64,000 nt of DNA from Hsuehochloa calcarea (Eukaryota; Streptophyta; Magnoliopsida; Poales; Poaceae): NCBI GenBank assembly GCA_036346395.1, contig CM070615.1, forward strand, positions 20,765,282 through 20,829,281, read 5' to 3'. The notes below the pieces were generated by a model. That model was not told the DNA's origin. It saw only the letters and a list, made by a program, of their open reading frames with translations, and ran no database searches. Below, piece by piece: positions 11,532 through 22,963 of this stretch; within the stretch, counting starts at the first letter, position 1; each line of letters starts with the position of its first letter. Position numbers and translations under genes: made by a program.

Positions 11532-14500
11532 ACGGCTTTAGGTCCATGGTGAATAGGTTAGCAACTTAGGTAACTTGATTTGTACAAAAAAAATATGTTA
11601 ATGGTTAATTAACTTAAAACTTGACACACTGGTGCACAGTAGGATGGGAATGGGCAAAGCATTGCATTTACGTTTCCGTTATGTAGTATTGATTATTGCT
11701 TATATGAATTGATTATGAATGCTTATGATTTGGTTACGTGATTGTTATATGTGATGATAGTAGATGCTGAGAGGTAGAGATTGTGGTTATGGCCAAAGGT
11801 ATGGTTAGGTTGTACTGCCGTTGGTGGTAGGGGAAAAGGGAAGTGTTTACTCTGAGAAACTTTGTTATGAAAGTTGGGGATGGGTCTCCTTGGGAAGCTT
11901 GTTGTTTTCTTGAGTTTCCATTGGGATATTCTGATTAGCCATTGTTGGTTGATGAATTCTCATGGATTAGTGGGTACAAAGCGACGTGTTGAAAAGTTCT
12001 ATTTGGTCCTTGAGAAGTTCATTGTGGTTGATGGTTGCTTCGAGAAAGATTAATGTGTTTCCGTTGGCTTAACTTGTCTCTTAAAGCAATTATTGTTTTC
12101 CCAATTGTTGAGTTATTCTTGCTACTGGTGAGCTTGGTTAACTGTCAAGGTTGACCTTTGAATTGGAGTTTTGTCTTTCTTATTGGTAAACATGACCCAT
12201 GTATTTCGCTTGATGATTTGGATAATGAAGGTTTTCTTTTGCGAGTCTTTTAGTATGTGGAAGGTTTGACTCAATGTAACTCTTTTGGGTATTCTGAGCG
12301 TTGAAGTTGAATGGTTCTCTTTTATGAAAGAAAATATTAAATCCTTTTAGCGATGTATTCTCATGGTTAAGTGAGAGGTTACTATCAAAGAAATTAATGG
12401 GTATGATATGGGTTATCACTGGGTTTGCAAAGTATGGTGCATAATAAATTTTAACGAGTACCCACGAAGTGAAATCGGGTAAGTCGATATTGTCCTCTAG
12501 TAGTTCTTGATGAGTCTGTGAATATGAGGGTGACTATACTTTGTTGGAATCAATAGAGTTATTAAAAGTGTGGAACATTGATGAAATGGTTGATTATTAG
12601 AATTGTGTAGTTTGCTAAACTTGTTGGATTATTTGGTCTCGATAGGCTAATCTAACGGTGTAGAATGAGAGACATAAGGATTTGTTCGACTGTTGTCTCA
12701 GTAGATAATGATATGAAACTTTCTTTGATTGGTTACTTGATGATCTTGTGTATGCCCGAGGGAATACAAATAGAGAAAGAACCATAGATTCGTCCATGAT
12801 TGGATAACCATCAATGGTTTATGATAACCTCCAGATTGGAATTAGTGTGTACTAGATTAGTGTGAGCATTGTTAAGAGGTAAAGGGTTGAAATTTAAAAG
12901 TAATTTATTCATGTGTGTTTTATCGGGTTGGCTACCGCATGGCCTTGTTAAAAGAGGTTTGCTTTGATAGTGTGGTTTGTGTATCAGATAATCTCTAGGA
13001 CAAGTTGACCGTTAGAATATTATTGAAATAACAAAAATATTATGAAATAGTTTATTGTGTTTCTTTTAGAAGGGTTTATGATATGATTGAATAGGAGACA
13101 TGTGTTTGCATGACGATGAAATTGTCGGATAATAGTATGCCTCTGATGAAAGGATTTTGGTATAACCTATTAAATTGTGTAGTAGATTCCTCTAAAATAA
13201 AGTAGTTGTTGTAGTGAGGTTGCATGATTTTAGTATACCCTCAATTTGAAGTTGAGATGATAAAGTGGTATATACCAATTCGGTGAACTTTTGGAGCTTT
13301 ACAATGGAAGAGTTGACGATAAGGAATTATGTTAAAGAGTGTGTTATTCTAAATGTTAGTGAGATTGTCTGCAATGGATTGTGACTTGCAGGAGCGGTGA
13401 TGATTCTTTCAGAAAGAAAGTAATTTGACCGCCTTGTGTAATATCGGATAAATGATAAGTTTAAGAGTTTTGTATTCATGAACTTTTGGTAAATCATGAT
13501 TCTTGTAGTAGCTAAACTGTTGAGGAAAAAAAATAGATTAATCGAGGTGTGAGAATGTTCTACGGGGTTCTTAAGTGATTAGTGTGCTCTGGTTTTAAGG
13601 CACTTCTTGTTAGAGGTGGCAAGTGATGTGGTACACAAAGAAAATTATTTTCATTGTTAAGGAAAAGAGTGTGGTAGAGGTATTTGGAGTTAAGTTTTGC
13701 AGCTGGCAAACTTAATAAAGTGTGTTTAACATTTTGGTTGTTGTCGCTTAAGAGTTTCTTGAGTTTCAATGGCAATGTTTTATTCTTGTTTGTTGAGGGT
13801 TGAAAATTCGCTTCTAGTGGAATTTGTGAGCTCAATTGTGGTCTCGTCCTCTATTTTCCGAGATCTTGGCTATTTGACTCTCTCCATTGGTTTTGTGTCT
13901 ACTGCGAGTGGTAAATGTTTTTACGTGCTGAAACGTGTTTCTACCTATAGCTTCTTTTGAGAAAAGATTAATTGATTCGTGTTGCAATATCTTTTAGGAT
14001 GTATAATGGCAACTTGATAGTGGTGGTCAAGGAGATGATTTTGGGTGAGACTCTGGGTGTCAATTTGTTTGAGATGCATTGAGTGATAAGTTGATTTCTT
14101 GGACTAGTCCTTGGAGAGGGTTTACCTTAAATAGAAAGTTTCGTCTTTGGGGCCAAACCGATGGCAATATTTGTAACTAATAGAACCTATAGTGTTTGCG
14201 GTCAAAGATTATTTGTTCATGTTGAGTGGAACATTAGAATTGTTGAAAGCATGAAAATCTTGGTTAGTCTATTACAGATGAATTGAGTCATGTGCCAGAT
14301 TGTATAGGCAAAAAAAAATATATATGAAGGTATAAGTTAATGAGAGCAGGATTAGCGAAGAAATCTGATTGTAATGTCAATTGATGGGAGAGTAGGGATT
14401 GTTTGAATTATTACAGTGCGACTTGGCTTCAAAGTGAGTAAACTCTAGGAGTTAGAATCTCTCTAAAGATAATTTGATTGAGAATAAGTTTTTCAGGTGG

Positions 14501-15888
14501 TTGTTAATGAATGAATATGTTTAGATGGTGATAATCTTAGTCATCGGACTTGAGAGTTTTCATATCAGTTGCATCGAAATACATTTACACGAGACTTGGA
14601 GATTGAAAATTTTGACTTGGTGTTCTATGCTAGGACCTTGGAGGCTAATGAGATTGTGTAGAAATAGTGGAACAAAGTGGATTTTAAATAGCACGATGAT
14701 CATTGATAGCATCCTTTAGGTGTAGTAAATGAGGGTGTGTGTCTTTGCGAATTTTAAGTTGAATATTCTTAAAGGATTGAGAAGATGTGCTCGTGGGTGC
14801 AATCTATATTGAGGTACGTTGGAAATTATTTATCAAAGTGATTCATTTGGTAGAGGAGTTGGCTAGAGCATGTATTTGTGGATTAGTAGAGTCTCTCTAC
14901 ATGAGTGTGGTTGTTGCTTTCGGGTTGAGCAACGCTTTGAGGTCATTGGATAAGAGAAAAGAGCAAGTGTTAATTGGGAATACCGAATCTAAATGAATGT
15001 TTATTCCTAAAATAAGGATTGAGGGAGCAGAGTGTTTTCTTGGGTAATAGAATGCTCTCTTAATTCTTGTTCGAGCAACGTGTCATGACGGTGTCATTTG
15101 CAAATTTGATTTGGCTTTATGCGGTATGTGTGGTTCTTTCCGATTCATAAAGAATAAAGGAAGAGATTGATTTGAGCATTCGAGTGATTTTCGCTTGGCT
15201 TACTTGGTGTTTATTTGCAAATTATCTACATTGGGAAATGGAAAAGGTTCTTGAGATAAATCTTCAACTTTGAATTTGATTCTGTTGGTAGGGAGTTGTT
15301 AATGTATGGTTACGATGAGAATCTTTTATTTTCAAGTTGGGATCTGTTTGCAAAATAGTTGTTTAAAAACGAGTTCTGTTTTACGTTCCTGGTTTACGGT
15401 TGTGCTCCTTGTTAAGGTGAAAGAATTGATTGAGACGTGGAACAAGAGTTCCAGGTGTTTTGTGTTGGTTGTGTTATTTGGTACCGAAGAGAAGAGTGGC
15501 CTAAGGTACAAAGGTTCGTTTTTGGAAGCTGCAGTGATTTTGGAAGGAGGAGAATCGCTAGGACTGTCTCGAGTCTTGGCCCAGGGTATACAATGTTTTG
15601 TGCAACCCGGTGTCGAGGGAGTACTTGAGGCATCTGGAGCGTGAGGTTTCTTTAGAGCCGTCGAACTACGAGTCAGACTATGCTATCGAGTCCTGCCTGT
15701 GGAGTGGCTCTGAAAAGAGCGGGATGAATAATACAACATAATACGTTAGTCAGTAAATGTGCGGTGGATGCATCAGACCGAGCAAAAAAGCGACTTGGAA
15801 GCTGGAATCCCGCGTGCTAATTGTAAATGTCCTTCGAGTAGAACGACAGAAAGAATTCAGGGTCGAATTCTGTTTAAGGAGGCTAGAA
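11532..15888 (+). other. E2 interior, degenerate non-coding
   Basis: The interior is poor in C on the plus strand and has many short frames, none of which is a recognisable protein. Weak homology to a gypsy pol survives in the expected order: RT palm (about 14900-14940), the carboxyl part of integrase (15477-15740) and a chromodomain-like end (15790-15816). The final 55 bp before the 3' LTR align with the corresponding part of E3 (25355-25410, reverse strand). The C depletion is consistent with long-term deamination of methylated cytosines (inference). Nothing else was identified at 11600-14880. Confidence 0.7.
15874..15888 (+). promoter_or_regulatory. E2 polypurine tract
   Basis: A purine-rich 'aaggaggctagaa' immediately precedes TGTAATACC of the 3' LTR. 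E3 has 'aaggggggtagaa' in the same place. Confidence 0.65.
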
Positions 15889-18020
15889 TGTAATACCTCG
15901 GAATCGAATCGGGTAATTAGACTATCAGCCGGGAGAAGAAAGGGCAAAGAAAGGAGTATAAATTCTGAAACAAGAAGGGGTTTTTCACATTATTTCGACA
16001 ACCTGGGCCCTGGGCTGCAGCCCAGGAGGGGCCCAAGAGGGGGCCGGCCATGAGGGGGATCCTCCCAAAACCCTAAAACCCCCCTCCTCCCCTATTCCCC
16101 TAGTGGCCGCCGCCTCTCCCGACCTCTTCCCTGCGCCACTGTTGATCGTCAGTTTTGGGTAAGTTCTGTACGTTTTATGATCTTCTCACCTCTTATAAAG
16201 TTGTATCCCTTTGTCTTAGCTTTCTTTTGGAACCGAGATCATCTGATTTAGAGTTTCGGTTTAGGAGATATGGTAGTTTTACCGCGACTGTCCAGGAGAG
16301 CTGACGTGATTTGGAAGATTTTCTTGTCGGGCCATTATGATTTACTTAGGGGCCGAATCTGTTATTTTCGTCTTCTAGAGTTTTGTTCCTGATGTCTCTA
16401 TCTTTCTTTTGGCACCGAGATCACTAGATTCCGCCTTACGGTTTAAGAGATATGAATATTTAATCGCGCACTATTCTGTCTGCCTGAGAATTTGGAACTG
16501 TTGGTTTTCCCCTCGGTTTTGATCTAGTTAGAGTCCGATTCAACTTCCACCCAACTAGGTTTTTGTATCCCTTGAAATTATCTTTCCGAGTTGATAAAGA
16601 TCACCTCAATTGGATCAGTATATTGAAAGTTACATCATTTTCTTTGCTACTGTTCTGTAATCTGGAAAATTATCTGTTTGTGTTTTCATCTGTTGTTTAG
16701 GCCACTGTTTTGGCCGAATCAAAAGATCCAGTCAACTAGAGTTTCGTAGTGTTATGCGTTAAGAGTATTTGAGCACTGGTTTCAAGTCATTCGGAGTTAC
16801 AGATATTTAATTACGATTTTCTCGTCTGCTGTTCGAAGGGCTGATATTGGTGATTAGTTAATTCGTCATTTTGAGTTTTTGGTTTTGTTGATTAGATAGA
16901 GGGTTATGGTAAAACACTTGTAGCCACGTCCTGTCTTGTTATTCTTATTTCGAATGAATATTTGTGTAGGCGATGGGGTGGAGTGGAGAAATTCGTCGTT
17001 GCCTCCTAACTCGTCCACAGTAGCGGAAGGCAAGTACATGGTAGAGTGGTGAACAATGGGTTGTTCACTATGATCATTGTTGTTACTTATCATGCTATTT
17101 ATTATGCTTTCGTTCAGCTTATTCTTATACATGATATTGATGACCTTGAGTGAATGAGATTATGATATTGAGATAATGAGGAGGAGATATTGAGTTAATG
17201 AGATGGACTATGTTGATGAATAAATAAAGATGTCGCATCATTTACATTCATCATGACAGGATTGCATGAGCAGTCGGTGAGAAAGTCATGTAACTATTCC
17301 TGAGGTCGGTGAGAAAGATACATGACTAGTCCGGAGAGCTCTAGATAAAATCCTACTTTGGTGGGGACTTCACGGGAGTGAAGGATAGAGTGTGTCATCG
17401 ACGGGTGAACACTCCGCTATACCGGTATCAGCTGATGAGATGCATATGAGCATGTTAGTGCATTCGCATATCTAAGTAAATTGTTAAATTGTGCAACTTT
17501 ACCTATATGGAATATGGCTTGGTTGTTTGAGAATGACAATGGCATTAACTAAATGGATGATGATGATAACTTTGATTGTGGTTAATAAACTATTGTTTAT
17601 GGCTTTATTATGTATTTGCTGAGTCTTGGACTCATTCTTGCTCTATTGTTGTTTTTAGGTGACCAATGATGACGTTTTACTTGGGAAGGGCTAGCGTACT
17701 TGGAATCATGCACTTCACCCAATTATTTGATTCATTGGACATGACAAACTTTTAGAATAACCTGAATATTTATATCTAGGACATGATGGTATTGAATAAC
17801 CATAGATGATTGGTTTATTTTAATCTTGGTTTATTATTTTGCTATGCTCCTAGGTCTAATTTATCTATGACTGTCATGGTGTTATGCTTGTGTTAATGCG
17901 ACCCGTGGATGGGTTTTAATGTTGTTATGCTTGCTGAAATTTTATAGTAAGTTGATGTAAATTAGATGGTTATAGTAGTTTAGTGCCATTCTAAGCTCAA
18001 TGTTGGGCTGGGGTGTTACA
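15889..18020 (+). repeat. E2 3' LTR
   Basis: The LTR is 2132 bp and near-identical to 9378-11517. It ends TTACA and is followed by the duplication TGGAC at 18021-18025. Confidence 0.88.
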
Positions 18021-18025
18021 TGGAC

Positions 18026-19097
18026 GCCGGCTGTTAGAGGGGTTCGTAGGTGCAGGTGTTCGGCTGGAGGGAGTAAATGGTGCTGTTGATTGCCCTTGAG
18101 TTGTGCGACCTACAAAAGAACCTGCAAATTTTTTTTGTTTCTGGATTGACATCTCTGTATCTCTCTCTTAGCTTTACAAGTAAGATGAAACAAGCGAGTG
18201 ATAGAATTATATTCTTTATAGTCAAGTATATCCTGAATTTCACGGTGTAAACCTCCCAAGAATCTAGCCATCTTAGCATATTCAGTTTCTTCTAAACCAC
18301 AATGCAACAAACCAGTTTGTAATTCTTGATAATAATCCTCTACAGAACTACTATCCTGTCTTAAGCGTTGTAATTTATTAAGCAAATCATAAGAATAATA
18401 TGAAGGTACAAATCTATGCCTCGTTGCTCTCTTCAAAGCATTCCATGTTCTAGGTATGTTCTAACTAGTACGACAATATTCGCTCCACCAAATAGACGCA
18501 AATCAGAAAACTCGTCAGTAGCAACTCGAACTTTCTTATCTTGAGGGAATTCATGACAAGAAAATTTTGTTCTACGGTAAGCTCCCATATGAGATAAGCA
18601 TCATCATCATATTTTCCAGCAAAAGGAGGCATAATGATTTTAATTTTACCAAATACATCATTATGGTTACATACCTCACGTTGATTTATTCCTATACCTT
18701 GACGATTTTGACGAAGTTGACGATGGTTGCGATCATTGTGAACATTGAATACATCGGTTTTCGTATCAGCAGTGTAGTTGTTCACGTCTTCTTCCAACTC
18801 ATTTGCCCAAGAGCGGGCAGTAGGTGGTGTGCGGTGAGTTGGAGGCTCTTCCACTCTTGGCTCACCCTGGGCCGTGGTTTCAGCAAGTGGCTGACATTCG
18901 AGGAGCGCAACACGTGTGTGGAGCACCGCGAGGTTGTCATTGTTCTTATCCAAGGCATTGCGTACGCTCTCATCGAGCGAGTGCTCCATGTGTGGCATGA
19001 GCTCTCTTGTGTAAGGTGTGAGAGACCCCTCACCCGCATGCTCCAAAGAGTGACTGTTGTTGTTTTCGTCATGTGTAGATCCGCGTGACCTTGCCAT
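18026..19097 (-). pseudogene. E1 gag
   Basis: The start ATG at 19097 is the first reasonable one after the E1 leader. The segment 18465-19097 has an acidic and polar amino end, then 'KIKIIMPPFAGKYDDDAYLIWE', of which the GKYDxDAYLxWE core is characteristic of a plant gypsy gag. It goes out of frame near 18530. The capsid part resumes at 18110-18436 with 'RHRFVPSYYSYDLLNKLQ' and 'GLHREIQDILDYKEYNS'. The distal end and zinc knuckle lie beyond E2, at about 9330. The gene is thus split by a transposon and frameshifted. Confidence 0.85.
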
Positions 19098-20324
19098 TGT
19101 TAGTAGAAAACAAAGAAGAAATCACAGTGTATATATCCATATGGACTACTTGTTTCTCGAGTTTCACGAGTCACTCTCTCGCAATTCCCTACCAAGTTCT
19201 TACAAGCTCTTACCATTGCAGCAAGAATGTGGTACAACCGGTGGCTGGTTCGTGATACTCTCACTTATGAATAGCCTAACGATTGCGAGGAAACGGTACC
19301 TGCTGAGTTAATAGGAAGTGGAGCTCTGAAGGCTAGTATATAGCAAAGGAGTAGCAATTGTTAAAATCAGTATAGAAAGTTGAAAAGTAGTTCAAAGTAC
19401 TAGTCACAAGTGCTAGTCCTAGTCTAAACCAAGCCTAGTTAGTGCAATTCGCAAGAACGACTAGGAGCAACAACAGGAAGGCTAGCACAAGAACTATCAA
19501 AGCAAGCGAGCAATGTATTAACTATGCCAATCTAAACCAGGAAGAAAAAAAATCAAGAAAGGAGCCTACTCTGAATTTCTTTTTTTTTTCTTCTTCTTCC
19601 CTGTTTTTTTGCTCTCTTTTTTTGCCCTCCTTTTTTTGGCCCTTTTTTTCAAAGCCGCAACTGACTCAAATCTCTTCGAAATCCTCTTTCGGGCCTAGGG
19701 AGGTATATGGGTCACAAACTTTTCGTAGAAGGCAAGGGTATAAAGGTAATTAAACTAACTCAAATCTCTTCGAAATCTCTCTCTCTCTCTCTCTAAACTA
19801 TGATTTTTTTGCGTTGCTGAAGTCAGATGAATCTTAAGTTTCCTTATAGCAACATGAAACAACTTCTTTTAGCTCGTGGTGGTGGGGTGGCTGGTGATCG
19901 CAGCAACAAGATGGCCGAAATCTTGGTAGAACGCGTTGGTGCCACGACAGTGATTAGCAACGACGACAGGCGCTGTGGTGGCTGATCGATTGCCGCGACA
20001 GACGTTTTGGTGGCTGCAGCAAAGGTCGGTAGGTAGCGACGGGTTAGGGGTGATGGGTGCCGCGGCAGCGAAGGCAGTTTCTAGTGTTGTGGCAAAACTA
20101 GACGATTTGCAAGAGACTGCAAACTAGACCAATCTAGACAAAAACCAACACAGTGACTCGACGATGCAACGAAAATTCAACAACACGAACTAACAGAAAC
20201 AAATTGCAATGGCTCAAAGGGCTCGGTATGGATGATAGATGTAATTTTTTGGTAATTTTCTGGACTCTACGTATGAAAAATAATTCTACTACTAGAAAAC
20301 TGGAACTCTCACCGATCAACTGTA
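19098..20324 (-). other. E1 5' leader
   Basis: About 1.2 kb separate the primer site from the gag start. The stretch holds a CT-rich run near 19575-19660, a (CT)n run near 19777-19794 and no plausible gene. The first 150 bases after the primer site are also found after the LTR at 35198-36319, showing that the two elements are related. Confidence 0.7.
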
Positions 20325-20336
20325 GCTATGATACCA
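20325..20336 (-). promoter_or_regulatory. E1 primer binding site
   Basis: The minus strand reads TGGTATCATAGC, one base from the tRNA-iMet consensus, two bases downstream of the 5' LTR end. Confidence 0.85.
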
Positions 20337-20338
20337 CT

Positions 20339-21150
20339 TGATGAACCACAAAGGTCCTGTTCTGGCCCGATCTTTCAGTGAGATGGTAAGTTCGGTAGTA
20401 GTCGCTCAACTCTCACGACCATGGCTACGAACTCGCAAGGCTCGAAACCACGCAATTGCTGAACTGTTCGACAAGTCGTTATCAACTGTTGACGAATACC
20501 CGGTTGACCTGATCACGAAGATCAATTCCTGTATACACCAAAGAAACACACAAGAACAAAATAAATAGACAATTTGGAATTGCGAATAGGAATTGAAATT
20601 GTATTGGTAAGTGGGGTTTCGAAGAACAAGGTCGTTGTTGATCTCGCCGAACAAGAGGATAAAATATAAAGTAGCAAAGCTAAACTTCAATCAACAAAAC
20701 TCGCCAAACCCTAAGGGTGGCGGCCACTATGTAAAAGAGGAAGAGATGGGCGGCGGCTATGGGTACTGTTCACATGTGAATAGTATGATATAAACAGTGC
20801 CAAACCCTAGGTGTCTTGCCCGAATTACAAGGCCCATGGCCCATTAGCATAGGTGGCCCAACACCGAGTTCCTTTACTCAAATATTGCTAAGAGTTGGCA
20901 AAAACAACTTGATATATAGTCTTCATGCTAAATTCTGCTAAGCCTTAGTGTATAAATATTCATTCCTCGTATGATCATCTCTGTGCTTGGTGCTGCCATC
21001 ATCTCCATTTAGCATGCCTCTCGATGCTTGATTCCTAAGTAAAATAATATCACATGATAATTTAGTTGTCGGGTACGTGCTCTAGTAATTGGTCCTTGCA
21101 CATCAGAAGCAGTAGGGATGGTTGTATCAGTGGAAGGGATGTCCTCATCA
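20339..21150 (-). repeat. E1 5' LTR
   Basis: The LTR is 812 bp and lacks the 61 bp present at 5605-5665 in the other LTR. It is flanked by the TGCAC duplication at 21151-21155. Confidence 0.88.
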
Positions 21151-21155
21151 TGCAC

Positions 21156-22963
21156 CCATGGATGTGGACAGCCCAGTAGCAGCCCCCATCACACCTTCTT
21201 TGGGCACCGAAGTGGCAGCAGCCGTAGTCGTCGAAGAAGAGAAGATGGACATGGTGCAGATTCAGGCAGAAGTTTCTTCATACTTCGCTGATTTGATCTA
21301 GTGCACGCATCACACATAGGTTTTATAGTCATTTGCAGTTTATGGTTGTGATAGAATATTTAATTTTTGAATAATGGATGTAAGCTCTAGGAGAGCAAAG
21401 CATTAAATTCTTGTGATGAGTCATACAAGACTTTTTCCCGTATTAATAAAAGCAAGTTATGTTCTATTTTGGAGTATTTTATTTATGTGTGTGGATTACT
21501 TCCTACCCATATTTATAAATACTCTATATATCAGAACGTGTGGTGCCCTATGGAGGAAGTGTGCATAGCAGATAGTGGCACAACGAATACCATCTCGAGA
21601 GAGATAAAAAATTTCTAGTCGATCATCAAGAATGTTGGTAGTCTTACAACAATCACAAGCAGCAATATTTGTATAATAGGCTCAGGAAAAGCCACAATTA
21701 TACTCCTGATGGGCACATCATTGGTCATTGAAGAAGTCTTGTTGTACCCAGAATCAACTAGAACTCTCTTAAGCTTTAAAGATATTCGCGCTAACGGTCT
21801 CCACGTAGAGACTGAAGAAGAGTTTGGTAAGGAATACCTGCGCATTACAAAGTGTGAATAAAATGGAAAAACGTATTAGAATTACTTCCTTCATATGAAT
21901 CACAGGCTATACTACACTAATATTAAGGCACCGCGACCTATCTCATTCACGAAAATCACTTTTAGAAGCTTTGAACTTTTCTGTCTCTGCCATGATAGAT
22001 TAGGCCACCCTGGTCTTAGGATGATGAGAAATATAATTACTAATTCTCAGGGACATAATGTCAATGTAAAGAATTTCCTGAATCAAGAAGATTTTATGTG
22101 CCCCGCATGTGCCGCTGGAAAAACTAATTATTGGACCTTCTACTCTGAAAGTAAAGGATAAAATCCCTGCATTCCTAGACCGTATCCAGGGAGATATTTG
22201 CAGTCCTATACAGCTCTATCAGGGCCATTTAGGTACTTTATGGTCTTATCGATGCTTCCTCGAAATGGTCGCATGTATATATTTTTTGTTTACGAGAAAC
22301 TATGCTTTTGCAAAGCTGATCTCGCGGATAATTAAAATTAAGAATAATTTCCCAAATCATCATATCAAGTCCATAAAAATGGACAACACCAGATAATTTA
22401 CTTCAAAGATATTTGATGATTATTGTATGGTAATGTGAATTACCGTTGAGATTCCGTACCGCATGTACACACCCAGAATGGACTAGCAGAGGCATTAATT
22501 AAAAGAATTAAATTTATTGCCCGACCACTCTTGAAAAATTGTAATTTACCAACTACATATTGGGGACACGCAGTCCTACACGCAGCAACTCTCATCAATT
22601 TTAGACCGTCGTCATATAACATCTATTCACCTATGTAACTAGTGTAAGGATCAACACCGAAAATATCTCATCTTTGAAGGTTTGGTTGCAGGGTTTACGT
22701 ACCTATAACACCACCGCAGCGAACTGCAATAGGCCCTCTCAGAAAGTCTGGGATATACATCAGTTATGAGACAACATCCATAATTAGTTATTTGGACCCT
22801 ATGACTGGAGATTTGCATACAGTCCGCTTCGCTGATAGTATATTTGATGAGGATAGTTTCCCGTCATTAGGGGGGAGGAAATCAACCCCTTGATGAAAAA
22901 TATCGGGAAATAACGCGGTAAGCCATGGGAATCCATGCACATGACCTGCGCACTAGTGAAGCA
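21156..22963 (+). pseudogene. Copia A, piece 2: protease and integrase
   Basis: This continues copia A after E1. The protease active site 'CIADSGTTNTI' (DSG at 21571-21579) sits in the form usual for this copia group, followed by 'LLYPESTRTLLSFKDIR'. The integrase zinc region at about 21985-22120 has 'HDRLGHPGLRMMRN' and 'MCPACAAGK'. The core follows with 'IQGDICSPIQ' and 'SIKMDNTR' (first and second acidic residues), then a stop at 22394, with the last acidic position in 'NGLAEALIKRI'. Post-integrase sequence with 'SYETTSIISYLDPMTGDLH' ends at AAGCA (22959-22963), where E3 inserted. Multiple stops and shifts make it non-functional. Confidence 0.87.

Larger units (their letters stand above)
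9378..18020 (+). mobile_element. E2: non-autonomous LTR element (LARD-like), decayed chromovirus interior
   Basis: E2 is 8643 bp with LTRs 9378-11517 and 15889-18020 (TGTAATACC...TTACA), TSD TGGAC, primer site 11520-11531 and a purine-rich tract at 15874-15888. The 4371-bp interior has no open frame of retrotransposon size, yet scattered remnants of pol remain: an RT-like 'VVVAFGLSNA' (about 14910-14940), an integrase-end-like 'FGTEEKSGLRY' (15477) and a chromodomain-like 'ATWKLESRV' (15790-15816). LTR copies are nearly identical, so insertion was recent. Long LTRs with a non-coding interior fit the large retrotransposon derivative class; rice Spip and Squiq are known examples of such trans-mobilised families, but identity with them was not tested. 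Confidence 0.88.
4907..21150 (-). mobile_element. E1: complete Ty3/gypsy element containing nested E2
   Basis: E1 is bounded by LTRs 4907-5759 and 20339-21150, each TGATGAACC...CA on the plus strand, with perfect 5-bp duplications TGCAC at 4902-4906 and 21151-21155. It is transcribed from right to left: primer site 20325-20336, gag about 19097-18110, then knuckle, protease, RT, RNase H and integrase from 9327 to 5760. E2 interrupts it at 9378-18020, so E1 itself is about 7.6 kb. The LTRs differ by many substitutions and a 61-bp indel, so E1 is older than E2. Frameshifts and stops make it defective. The pol frame runs into the 3' LTR, an arrangement known from CRM-type centromeric chromoviruses, but the clade call is inference. 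Confidence 0.92.

Noticed and set aside
12180..14996. Short frames in the E2 interior as genes
   Set aside because: All are below about 95 codons, lack motifs and lie in decayed transposon DNA.
18567..19088. 173-codon plus-strand frame
   Set aside because: It is antisense to the E1 gag, which has clear gag motifs on the minus strand.
19777..19794. (CT)n run as a regulatory element
   Set aside because: It is a short simple repeat in the E1 leader without supporting context.
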